This document shows positions 9,083 through 17,676 of a DNA stretch of 64,000 nucleotides, piece after piece; the first letter of the stretch is position 1, and every line of letters begins with the position of its first letter. The DNA is taken from NCBI RefSeq assembly GCF_900299535.1, contig NZ_OMKE01000011.1:62001-126000 (forward strand). The letters run 5' to 3'. A program made the translations under genes and the position numbers. Below the pieces are notes generated by a model. That model was not told the origin of the DNA. It saw only the letters and a list, made by a program, of their open reading frames with translations, and did not search any database. The DNA is from Aquimarina aquimarini (lineage in GTDB: Bacteria; Bacteroidota; Bacteroidia; Flavobacteriales; Flavobacteriaceae).

Positions 9083-9538
9083 TTACTCGGTATAATAATT
9101 TTTTTCAACTTTTATATATAATGGAGAATTGATATCAATACAATTATCAACAATACCTAGTAATTTATTATATGTAATAATTTCTCTATCAAGAGGAGGA
9201 GGTATTAACCCTAAACCGCCTATAGAAATTTTCTTACCTAATATTTCTACTATTTTTCTTGGGTGTTTCTTTAACCACTTTTTTAATTGTTTTTCTGTAG
9301 CATTTTCTGGTGGGCTTTCTCTTTGAGTTAATAAACCAGATAATTCTGTTACAATACATTCTCTAAACTTATCAGTTTCATTATAAATGAGTTCACTACC
9401 TCTACTATCATCTAAATTAATCCATTTTTTAATTTTCTGATAAATACGACTATAGTCACTAAAACTTATCCCTTTTCCTGTACTTACAGAAAAAGTATCT
9501 CTATCTATAAATGGAATATTAGTTAGTATAATAATCAT
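9083..9538 (-). CDS. Unknown protein, possible immunity protein of a decayed toxin cassette
   Basis: The 151-residue product (MIIILTNIPFIDRDTF) has no signal peptide or motif I recognise. It contains a basic stretch (EKQLKKWLKKHPRKIVEILGKK) and a Gly/Pro-rich turn (GGLGLIPPPLDRE). It begins nine bases after the stop of a 33-codon toxin-like remnant at 9548-9649, the same tail-to-head spacing seen for the two toxin-immunity pairs upstream. The immunity role is inferred from position only. Confidence 0.45.
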   Translation of the reverse strand: MIIILTNIPFIDRDTFSVSTGKGISFSDYSRIYQKIKKWINLDDSRGSELIYNETDKFRECIVTELSGLLTQRESPPENATEKQLKKWLKKHPRKIVEILGKKISIGGLGLIPPPLDREIITYNKLLGIVDNCIDINSPLYIKVEKNYYTE

Positions 9539-9547
9539 TTATAAAAA

Positions 9548-9649
9548 TTACATGATTTCATCTAAATTATTAATATTGAAAGTAGAATCAAACTCTACTT
9601 TATAATAGCCTTTTTCTTCTGTAAACTTACCAATTTCAATGTAAGATAC
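9548..9649 (-). pseudogene. C-terminal remnant of an unknown gene (possible toxin cassette)
   Basis: A frame bounded by a TGA at 9650-9652 and a TAA at 9548-9550 reads VSYIEIGKFTEEKGYY and ends NINNLDEIM. It lacks a start codon and looks like the last strands of a larger domain. Its place directly before the gene at 9083-9538 suggests a worn toxin end. Confidence 0.4.
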
Positions 9650-9810
9650 TCATGCTAACCTTTGGAATACTATGTTTACTACAAAAACTCATTAAACTTT
9701 TTTAGCTCAAATAAGGTTTATATATTTGTAATAAGCCCTAAAAAAGAACTTATTAAACCTTATAAAGGTTAATATGGATATAAATAGCAATACTCAGAAA
9801 GATATTAAAA

Positions 9811-10092
9811 ATGCCCCAAACTAAACTTGTTAACCAGCTTAGCATTCATAAAAATGTATTGAGTAAGTATGAACATAACGAAGTAAAATCAACAATAGAA
9901 ATTACTCATAATATTGTGAATATTCTAGATATATCTTTGGATTACCTGACTGGTAAAACAGATGTAGAGATGGATAAAGTAACTGCTAAACGTATTCTAG
10001 AAGTATCTAAATTTAACGAAGAAGATAAAAACCATATCTTCTCCGTGATTGATGCGTTCATAGCCAAAAGAAAAATTCAGTCGATTTTGTAA
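9811..10092 (+). CDS. XRE-type regulator lacking the start of its helix-turn-helix
   Basis: The 93-residue frame begins inside what is normally the helix-turn-helix (QTKLVNQLSIHKNVLSKYEHNEVKSTI) and continues with NILDISLDYLTGKTD and a helical end (AKRILEVSKFNEEDKNH). Small XRE regulators of Bacteroidota have about 20 more residues before this point, so the gene is probably 5'-truncated or frameshifted near 9780. A TATATTTG box lies at 9721-9728, without a well-placed TTG. It precedes the phosphoesterase by 14 bp. Confidence 0.65.
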   Translation: MPQTKLVNQLSIHKNVLSKYEHNEVKSTIEITHNIVNILDISLDYLTGKTDVEMDKVTAKRILEVSKFNEEDKNHIFSVIDAFIAKRKIQSIL

Positions 10093-10106
10093 TAATATTC
10101 TTAATT

Positions 10107-10655
10107 ATGATTTGGTTTACTGCAGATACGCACTTCGGGCATAAAAACATTTTAGACTACACAAATAGATCATTTTCATCTGTCGATGAGATGGATGAAG
10201 TACTTATAGAAAATTGGAACGATAAAGTATACCCTGATGATGAAGTATATCATTTAGGCGATGTAGGATTATGTTCACCCAATAAACTCAAAAAAATATT
10301 AGAAAGGCTTAATGGCAAAATTTACCTTATAAAAGGGAATCACGAAAAATCTGCAGAAGCCTGTAAAGACAGATTCGAGTGGATCAAAGATTATTACGAA
10401 CTAATAATGCCCGATCCTGATGGATTTAAAGAGCAACAATTAGTTGTATTATTTCATTATGCGATGAGAGTTTGGCAAGCTTCTCATCACGGAACATACC
10501 ATATTTATGGACATTCTCATGGAGAGCTATCAGACGATCCTAATGCACTTTCTTTTGATGTTGGCGTAGATTGTCACAACTATGGACCTATCAATTACCA
10601 AGACATCAAAAAGATAATGAAAAACAAAAATTGGACTAAACCTCTTTTGAGGTAG
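10107..10655 (+). CDS. Calcineurin-like metallophosphoesterase
   Basis: The 182-residue protein has the full set of metal-binding motifs of the metallophosphoesterase fold: DTHFGH near residue 7, HLGDVG, GNHE, FHYAMRVW and YGHSHG. Small cytosolic members with this layout occur widely in phages and bacteria; substrates are usually unknown phosphodiesters or phosphomonoesters. It runs opposite to the toxin operon and its 3' end overlaps the convergent gene at 10636-10995 by 20 bp. With the XRE gene it looks like an insertion into the cassette array. Confidence 0.88.
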   Translation: MIWFTADTHFGHKNILDYTNRSFSSVDEMDEVLIENWNDKVYPDDEVYHLGDVGLCSPNKLKKILERLNGKIYLIKGNHEKSAEACKDRFEWIKDYYELIMPDPDGFKEQQLVVLFHYAMRVWQASHHGTYHIYGHSHGELSDDPNALSFDVGVDCHNYGPINYQDIKKIMKNKNWTKPLLR

Positions 10656-10995
10656 GATGATTATTAAAATAAATTATCTCTGGTGAAATTTCATCCCCTT
10701 TTTCATCTTCCAAGCAATACCAAATGTCAAATTTTAAACCTAGAGATAAAAAAGAGTGTTTTAAATTTTCAAGGAGTAATAGAAGTTCTTTTTCTGATTT
10801 GTAAAAAGTAACCTCTAAAAAATATTCCTTTTCATCCAAAGTATTAAGATATAATTCAAATTCTTCTCTTTCTAATTTAATATCATATCCAAATATTCTA
10901 GGTCGATATTTTAAATCTGAATAAGAAACTAATAGTTTTTCAACTATTTTTTGAGGTTCTACATTTAGAACTGTTCCACCTACTCTATATTCCAT
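10636..10995 (-). CDS. Putative immunity protein of the orphan toxin cassette
   Basis: The 119-residue product starts MEYRVGGTVLNVEPQ, two bases after the stop of the orphan toxin frame. It is acidic, has no signal peptide, and has an alternating strand-helix pattern (YFLEVTFYKSEKELLLLLENLKHSF, LKFDIWYCLEDEKGDEI). Cytosolic, small, acidic proteins directly behind a toxin C-terminus are normally immunity proteins. I do not recognise the family. The assignment rests on position and on the same spacing seen at the main toxin. Confidence 0.55.
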   Translation of the reverse strand: MEYRVGGTVLNVEPQKIVEKLLVSYSDLKYRPRIFGYDIKLEREEFELYLNTLDEKEYFLEVTFYKSEKELLLLLENLKHSFLSLGLKFDIWYCLEDEKGDEISPEIIYFNNHPTSKEV

Positions 10996-10997
10996 AA

Positions 10998-11786
10998 TTA
11001 TAATTTTAGAAAAGGCTTTAAGTCAAAACCACCTCCTGTAGGTTGTATTGCTATATTTTCAACATTTAAACTTGAATACTTCGAACTTATCGTATTTTTT
11101 AAATTCTTAAAACCTCCTATAATATTTTTACTCCCTTTTGCATTAATAATTTGACTATTTATAGTATAGCTAAAATCTTGATATGCTTTACTATTATATA
11201 AAGACCTATTAGATACAATATCATCTGCTAAGCTTTTCAATTGCGAATTAGTCATATTCGAAATATCTACTTTAACACCATTTTTAATGATGTTATCTTT
11301 AAATTTTACCTTCACAAAATTATCAAAGTCACTTTGTGTTACCATAGCTACCAAATCTATATCATTAGCATCAGGAGTTCGTAAAGAAGAACCTTGTATT
11401 CTTACATCTGCACTAGAAATACCAATATCATCTAATCCAGATTTTAATTCACTTTTAAATCTATTAAACTCACCAATATCAGCAAACTTATATGGATATC
11501 CTCGTTTTTGCACCACATTTACCCAATTGTCCATTTGTTTCATTAATCCATCTGCATCAATTAGTTTTGCTTCTCTACAACTTATAAATAGTAAATCATC
11601 AATAACTTCATCAGAAAGACCTAAAGATTTTCCTTTCTGAATAATAGTACTTATTTGATTATCGGTATGTTTTAAAACAAAACCCGATGCACTGTTTACT
11701 CGACTACTTAACTTTGATTTAAAGGCTGATAAGAATTCACCCCCTGCATTATTGATGTCCTCTACACTTGTGTAGGATTTTTCAAC
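10998..11786 (-). pseudogene. Orphan toxin C-terminal cassette, nucleotidyltransferase-like
   Basis: The frame is open for 263 codons from 11786, just after an in-frame TGA that overlaps the stop of the preceding immunity gene, and has no start codon before ATG 11543. It begins with a short segment (VEDINNAGGEF) matching the pre-toxin region of the 1258-residue toxin (VDDINNAGGVW). Downstream of the ATG lies a nucleotidyltransferase signature: G51-S52 in QGSSLRTPDANDIDLVAM, D61-x-D63, and a later acidic strand GVKVDIS. This fits silent orphan cassettes of polymorphic toxins, which become expressed after recombination with the full-length gene. The target is unknown. Confidence 0.7.
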
Positions 11787-12294
11787 TCATTAGATCACTT
11801 CTATTTAATTCTCTACCCCAACCATTATTTTCATTAATTGAAAATTTCTTAAAAAACTTTACTTCGGGGAGTGGAATTTTATTTTTATTCATTATATCTA
11901 TAATGTCCTCTAAATATTCTAGTGTATCTAATGAATTATTTGAAATTGAGGAATACAAATCACGTGTACCAATCTCAAATAATTTATTTAAAATAAAAAT
12001 AATTACCTCATTAGAGGAATTATACAAATTAGTTAATTTCGAATATTCTTCTCTATTTATATAATTCATTTCTTTTACGGAATACTCTGCATCAAATAAT
12101 ATAGATCTCGGAGTAGCTTCGGCCATTGGATAATGCCAATCTGCGACATTACCTTTCATAAATGACCATAACAACTGAAAAAGGAAAGACCAATCAAGAT
12201 TATCTTTTTTATACCACTTTATAGCGTTCTCTAAACACATTATGGCATAGGCAACTCTTCCTCGAATGGAAATATCATTAAATTCTGATTTCAT
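11782..12294 (-). CDS. Putative immunity protein of the deaminase toxin
   Basis: The 170-residue, signal-less protein starts at 12294, two bases after the toxin stop codon at 12297. It is mainly helical (GRVAYAIMCLENAIKWYKK, WSFLFQLLWSFMKG, LDTLEYLEDIIDIMNK) with conserved-looking VADWHYPMAEATPRSIL. Position, size and cytosolic character fit an immunity protein. I cannot name its family. Its stop overlaps the start of the open frame of the next cassette. Confidence 0.6.
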   Translation of the reverse strand: MKSEFNDISIRGRVAYAIMCLENAIKWYKKDNLDWSFLFQLLWSFMKGNVADWHYPMAEATPRSILFDAEYSVKEMNYINREEYSKLTNLYNSSNEVIIFILNKLFEIGTRDLYSSISNNSLDTLEYLEDIIDIMNKNKIPLPEVKFFKKFSINENNGWGRELNRSDLMS

Positions 12295-12296
12295 AA

Positions 12297-15200
12297 TTAC
12301 TCACTTGTTACATACATTTTTTTAAAAATATCCTGACACTCATGGCATCTTATCACATCGGTTATTTTACCATTTGGTCTAATATCAACCGTATGAATTT
12401 GAATATCATCCCATTTAGCGCCATTATGCAATGCTTGATTAACTGCGTCACATTCAGCACAATTTGCAACGTTTGGCCACTTAGTATTAGATGGAAGCTT
12501 ATTTTGTAATGTTGGATGTATTCCTAATCCTTTTTCAGCAGAAATTGTTGGAAATGATGATTGAGTATTTAAAATCCCTCCATTTCTTCCAAACACAGTT
12601 TCAATACTATTATCTACTTTTTTATAACTTGCTACGGTCGCTTTATTAAATTTATCTAATTGTGTTGGCGTAGGTAATTTTGATTGATATAGTTTTGCCC
12701 AATTTGACACATCATCTCTCATTTCTAATGCTGTTCTCCAAACCCCTCCTGCGTTGTTGATGTCATCTACAAAACTAACATATTTATTTATATCTGTAAA
12801 TGCTTCTTTTTCAAGTCTTCTACCCAGTGAATTAAGTGGGACTTTAATATTATCAATTTTAGCAAGTGCCTTAAATGTAACCAAATTGGCAGCCCTCAGA
12901 CCTTTTTGAGATAGTTTCAAGGCTTGCGATAAAAAGTAGAATTCATCAAATGGAGTTATAATTCCTACAAGAGTAACCAGCCCGTTTATAATATTCTCTA
13001 CTTCTTCTGCATTAGCAGCTTTTATTAAGAGGTAATAAGCAAGAGTTGGCATCATTACTGTTTTGTCTTTCTCACCAAAAAGGCTTACCTCTTTATCAGC
13101 AATAGAAACTGCTAGGATATCTTGAGCAACGAATGATGTTTCTTTTGCAGATCCTCTATCAACACAATGCCCTGTTTTACCCAAGTGAGGATCAAACACC
13201 CTAGGTTGTTCTTTGATTATAAGTTTCTCCTCTTTCTGATCAACCGACAAAGTAAAGTCACAATCATGGTCAAAACCATAGAAGAAAAACTTGTTTTTAT
13301 CAGGGAAAGACTTAGCCTTATACAGGCCTTCTAGTTCTGAGTTTGAATATACTTTTTTAAAAAGTTTAAAGTATTCCTTTGTAAAGCGGGATAGGTTATT
13401 TTCATTACCATCATCAAAAAACAAATAAGTGGTAATGTCATTTATATTCTCAACAAGTAATTTTTGTAATCCTATATCTGTATTAATACGGTTGTATAGG
13501 TCTTTTGCCTTACGTTTTGTGTCAATCGTGGCAATAATATCTAAAACAAGATCTTCATAATATTCATCACTATCATACAATAAAACAGCTTTAATCAACT
13601 TGTATCGCTCCTCTGCTTTTAAATACTTCGTACCACAAGATGCGATCCGTTTTAATTGATATATTTCTTTCTTTTCTAGGGTTACATTTTTATTAACCTT
13701 GGCACCGATCCCTGAGTTCCAGACAAAGTCAAAATCATTGCGTACAGATTCCTCCGTTGGAAACAAATATTCCATAAAATGCTTTAATGGAGTAATCCCT
13801 CCAGCCTCATTATACTTAGGATTGGTAATTAAAATATCAAACCCAGTAAACGATATTTTTCCATCTGAATTGGTATTTCGGCTTTTGGCATCTTTGATCC
13901 CCGAAATTACTGTAGTTCCAAAAGCAGGTCTAACTGTAGCTATAGATACTTTTTTTCCACTAATTTGTTCTTCCCTATCAACCCCATACTTAAAAGATCC
14001 TATTACTAATTTATCAATATTTAAATATTTTTCTGGTATATCAATAGCATCCTGACCAGAAATATAAGCGCAACGTATTTGCTGCAATAGTTTTTTAAAA
14101 TATTCTTCATCATCATATATCACTTCTTCTGCCTTACGCTCACGTTCTTCAGCTTTTTGTGCAATTTCCTTTACCTTGTCTGCTTTCTGGGCATTGAGCT
14201 TCTTATAATTATCTACTTCTTTATCACTAAGATCACTTGAAGCAATTTTATCAATATCCTTAACATCACGCAGTTCCTGTTTTTCCTCTTCGGTAATATA
14301 GTCACTTTGTAATAACTCATTTAACCTGTTGTCGGTTTCTAGAACACTTGTGTTATAGTTAGTCAAGATACTATCTTTTACCAAAGGGTCTTTTGCATCC
14401 TTGTATGCATCTAAAAATTCTTGTTGTTCTTTAAATAGATTAGTGAGTTCTTCTAAAAGCCCTCCTAACAAATCCAACTCATCACTTATATCATCCACTC
14501 CACTCCAGTCAGGATCATAATCTGTATATACTGTTCCTTGTATAAGTTGATATTCTGTATTGATCTTAATATTATCAAAAATCACCTTTAATCGGGTATC
14601 CATCAAATAAGGCACAACAATATACCCCCAACCACTATATCTACCTTCTTGGGAGATATTTAAGGGATCTGCCAACTCCATAATCGTTACTGGAAAATCC
14701 CCAGCTGTAAACACATCTCCATTAAGTAATTCTTGTAATGGTTCCTGATTGGTTATTATAATCTCTGGAGTAATTCCGCAATTATAAGTAGCTGTTTCTT
14801 GTGAACTTATCTCTGTTGTAAATTCATAAATTTGAGAGTATGTAAACCCTCCATTATCCATACATCGCCCTCCTACTCGAAACTCATAGGTTGTACCAGG
14901 TGCCAAAGCATTGATCGTTGCATATTGGTTTTGAGTCTCCTCCTCAAACCATCGACTGTTTTCTACTCCTTTTTTTCTATATTGAACATTATACCTCTTA
15001 TGCTCAACGCCTTGCCAAAGTATTTTTTCTTTGGTAGGATTCTGACCTTCTGCCAATATATATTGTGGTTCGCCACAAAGCCCTGTATAGGCAAAATGAT
15101 ATATCTCACTATACCCATTGTTCTTGAATACTGAAGACTCACTAATCCCATCATTTACAATAGCTCGAACTCGCCAAGCATAATTTTTATCGGGTAATAG

Positions 15201-16073
15201 ACTAGTTTCTGCTGGGCCGTATAATAATGTAGTAGCAAAGGTAGTTGTTTGATACAATGGCCTACTCGCTAAAAAGGCTGCTTGTGGATCTATTTGTGTA
15301 TCCCATAATTCTGCCAATGTGAATTCATAAGAAACATTGGTTGCATTGAGATGACGGGGAGTCCACTGAAATATAATATTTTGAGGGTCTCTAACTACTA
15401 CTTGCTCTCCTTTATTAGGCATGTTTAAAAAAGGAGGATCATTGAGTACCAGATATACAGTTGCGCAACTTTTTCTAGAAATTCGTTTTCCTGTAATTAC
15501 ATCATATACCTCAAAACAGAATCGATATAACCCCTCGGGTAAAGTTGTGCTGTATTGTTGTGGTGTTATTCCTTGAAGGTTTTGTAAACTAAAATACGGT
15601 TGTAAATCTAAGTTACTTAACCGTAATGGGGTTCCCCCATCTAAAAATATAGGATTTGCTCCAACTACAACATCCGAACTTTGGATCGCTATTCCTGAAT
15701 TATTTTCTATATATAGTTTTAAACCTACCTGAAAATTAAATTCATTGACATCAGTAAGTAACAGATTTAGTATTAATTTTTCTGAAATAGAAGTGCTGTA
15801 TTCTGAAAGCTTTAAACTATAAGGAGGTACTATCTGCGGAGTTGCTGTAACTGGAAACACCTGTGCAATACTACTTAAAGACATAAGTAAAAAACAAAGA
15901 TACATCAATGACTTTGCAAAGGGGAAACGTATAGCTACAAGAAAATAAGAACACCATATTTTTAGGATGCCTAATGCCCATATCGGTAGTTTTACTATTT
16001 TTAATAGTGTATTCATATATTTTAGTTGATCGTTTTTTTTAGTTTCAGAGTTTTCAAAGAGGTAACGTTTCAA
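12297..16073 (-). CDS. Surface polymorphic toxin: fibronectin-type protein with C-terminal deaminase
   Basis: The 1258-residue protein has a long N-terminal extension and a signal sequence ending about residue 71 (MSLSSIAQ); Met20 (16016) is an alternative start. Residues of about 75-420 hold a beta-rich region and fibronectin type III-like modules (IIFQWTPRHLNATNVSYEF, APGTTYEFRVGGRCM). A coiled coil spans about 540-660. The C-terminal 60 residues carry the zinc signature of YwqJ-like deaminases: C1205-A-E1207 followed by AVNQAL, then C1243-H-E-C1246. A VDDINNAGG motif near 1100 precedes the toxin part and recurs in the orphan cassette. The family deaminates nucleic acid bases or nucleotides in target cells. 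No T9SS sorting domain is present on this protein. The N-terminal region may be what some databases call a TANFOR domain; this is from memory. Confidence 0.78.
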   Translation of the reverse strand: MKRYLFENSETKKNDQLKYMNTLLKIVKLPIWALGILKIWCSYFLVAIRFPFAKSLMYLCFLLMSLSSIAQVFPVTATPQIVPPYSLKLSEYSTSISEKLILNLLLTDVNEFNFQVGLKLYIENNSGIAIQSSDVVVGANPIFLDGGTPLRLSNLDLQPYFSLQNLQGITPQQYSTTLPEGLYRFCFEVYDVITGKRISRKSCATVYLVLNDPPFLNMPNKGEQVVVRDPQNIIFQWTPRHLNATNVSYEFTLAELWDTQIDPQAAFLASRPLYQTTTFATTLLYGPAETSLLPDKNYAWRVRAIVNDGISESSVFKNNGYSEIYHFAYTGLCGEPQYILAEGQNPTKEKILWQGVEHKRYNVQYRKKGVENSRWFEEETQNQYATINALAPGTTYEFRVGGRCMDNGGFTYSQIYEFTTEISSQETATYNCGITPEIIITNQEPLQELLNGDVFTAGDFPVTIMELADPLNISQEGRYSGWGYIVVPYLMDTRLKVIFDNIKINTEYQLIQGTVYTDYDPDWSGVDDISDELDLLGGLLEELTNLFKEQQEFLDAYKDAKDPLVKDSILTNYNTSVLETDNRLNELLQSDYITEEEKQELRDVKDIDKIASSDLSDKEVDNYKKLNAQKADKVKEIAQKAEERERKAEEVIYDDEEYFKKLLQQIRCAYISGQDAIDIPEKYLNIDKLVIGSFKYGVDREEQISGKKVSIATVRPAFGTTVISGIKDAKSRNTNSDGKISFTGFDILITNPKYNEAGGITPLKHFMEYLFPTEESVRNDFDFVWNSGIGAKVNKNVTLEKKEIYQLKRIASCGTKYLKAEERYKLIKAVLLYDSDEYYEDLVLDIIATIDTKRKAKDLYNRINTDIGLQKLLVENINDITTYLFFDDGNENNLSRFTKEYFKLFKKVYSNSELEGLYKAKSFPDKNKFFFYGFDHDCDFTLSVDQKEEKLIIKEQPRVFDPHLGKTGHCVDRGSAKETSFVAQDILAVSIADKEVSLFGEKDKTVMMPTLAYYLLIKAANAEEVENIINGLVTLVGIITPFDEFYFLSQALKLSQKGLRAANLVTFKALAKIDNIKVPLNSLGRRLEKEAFTDINKYVSFVDDINNAGGVWRTALEMRDDVSNWAKLYQSKLPTPTQLDKFNKATVASYKKVDNSIETVFGRNGGILNTQSSFPTISAEKGLGIHPTLQNKLPSNTKWPNVANCAECDAVNQALHNGAKWDDIQIHTVDIRPNGKITDVIRCHECQDIFKKMYVTSE

Positions 16074-16178
16074 AGAATCTGAGAATCTAAGACTGCTCCT
16101 TTTTCATTTATTACTTCAGATATCTGACTTCTGTTTTTTTTCAACACTTTTACATTTTAAATTTTTCAGTTTCTTCAT

Positions 16179-17534
16179 TTACCTTGCTTCTTTCTGTATT
16201 TTTATATCGATAAGGATATATGAATTTTGCCCATCTTCTACAAATTGTTTCACCTTTATCGCTCCTTTTTTTCCTTCCTGTGTTTGAAACAGAACAATCC
16301 TTGGATGTATCGTTTTATCAAAATCCTGTACTCCTCCAGAAGTTTCTGTAATATTCATTGAAGCTAATAGTGCATCGGTATTCATTGTATCAAATTGATT
16401 TGCTGATAGCGAGGCTGTACACCCACATAACTCTTGCGAATTGATAAAAATTGTCTTTTTAGGGGTTGTAAATGGTAAAAAAGTAGTTTCACCTTCTAAC
16501 GCATCAGGGCTAACAAAACGGTTGCGTTCAAAACGGTTATTCAATCCAAAAAACACCAGGTCTATTTGTTCTTCTATAGTCGCAGTTAACTCTTCTGTCG
16601 TATACACTTTTCGATCAATAAAATTATACATACTACCTGTAGCATTAGATAAATGTGCCGTATTAATTCCTAAAGCTATGTCTGTATAAGTACGCAAGTT
16701 GGTATTTTCTACTACTTCTATTTGAGTACTATACGATTTTATTTCTTTGCCATTTGTAGCAGTTAGAGTAACCGTATGTATCCCCGCTTCTGTAAATGTT
16801 ATCTCAGGATCTACTGCTGTAGATGTTGAAGGTGTTGCTCCTTGAAAATCCCACGCATATGAAGTAGCACTCACTGAGGTATTGGTAAATTGCATGCGTA
16901 CTGGCGCTTGAAAATCATCATCATCAAAAGCTACTTCACTAGTAAACCCTGAAACCAAATATGGGGCAACGGTAATTATGTGTTCTAGGTCATACGTTTC
17001 TCGACCATTACTTATTTCAAGCTTAATTGTATGTTCTCCTGGTTCAAAAAACTCAACTTCGGCTGGGTTTTGCTCAGAAGAAGTTGCTGGAATCCCCCCC
17101 TCAAAACTCCATAAAAAACTATTTGCACCAGTACTATTATTATCTATGTGATATCGAGCTGGTGTGAAATTATCTACCGTTGGGGTTACCTTAAAATCAA
17201 TTACTACAGGCATATCAATTTGAATGTCTATCGTTTTTTTGTCTGTAGAACCATCTATATTTCTTGCAGTAAGTATAATTGCATATTGCCCAGGTGTTTC
17301 GTATTGAATTATTCCTGGGTTACGTTTTACTGAACTAGAAGGCACACCCCCCTCAAACTCCCATTGATACTCATCTGCGCCTTCTGTTTTATTGATAACA
17401 ACTACTTGTACCGGAACAGAAAAATCTTCATTAAAAACATCTATATTAAAATCAGTAATCACAGGTATGGCCTCTTCTTTTGCACAACCTAAAATAAGAC
17501 TTCCTATAATTAATATGTATATTATTTTATTCAT
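16179..17534 (-). CDS. PKD-domain surface lipoprotein
   Basis: The 451-residue product has a lipobox (MNKIIYILIIGSLILGC, Cys17) followed by AKEE, a surface-export type sequence. Three PKD-like repeats follow (about 25-105, 108-190, 193-272), each with the pattern YxWxFEGGxP or YAWDFQGATP and a closing GxHTVTLTATN-type strand. The C-terminal about 170 residues (from NTNLRTYTDIALG) are a separate unrecognised domain with an Cys pair in ELCGCTASL. PKD modules usually mediate protein or polysaccharide contacts at the cell surface. It is transcribed between the SprB-repeat gene and the toxin gene. Confidence 0.8.
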   Translation of the reverse strand: MNKIIYILIIGSLILGCAKEEAIPVITDFNIDVFNEDFSVPVQVVVINKTEGADEYQWEFEGGVPSSSVKRNPGIIQYETPGQYAIILTARNIDGSTDKKTIDIQIDMPVVIDFKVTPTVDNFTPARYHIDNNSTGANSFLWSFEGGIPATSSEQNPAEVEFFEPGEHTIKLEISNGRETYDLEHIITVAPYLVSGFTSEVAFDDDDFQAPVRMQFTNTSVSATSYAWDFQGATPSTSTAVDPEITFTEAGIHTVTLTATNGKEIKSYSTQIEVVENTNLRTYTDIALGINTAHLSNATGSMYNFIDRKVYTTEELTATIEEQIDLVFFGLNNRFERNRFVSPDALEGETTFLPFTTPKKTIFINSQELCGCTASLSANQFDTMNTDALLASMNITETSGGVQDFDKTIHPRIVLFQTQEGKKGAIKVKQFVEDGQNSYILIDIKIQKEAR

Positions 17535-17676
17535 TATGTTCCGTTTAAAAAATTAAAGCTCTAAAGTCATAAAGAAACTTAGAAGCAAAAATTCTTAGAA
17601 TCTGAGTTTGATATTTATTTTGGACTTCCAACTTTTCTCGTTTTACATTTATAAATTTTAATTTTTTTTACATTTC

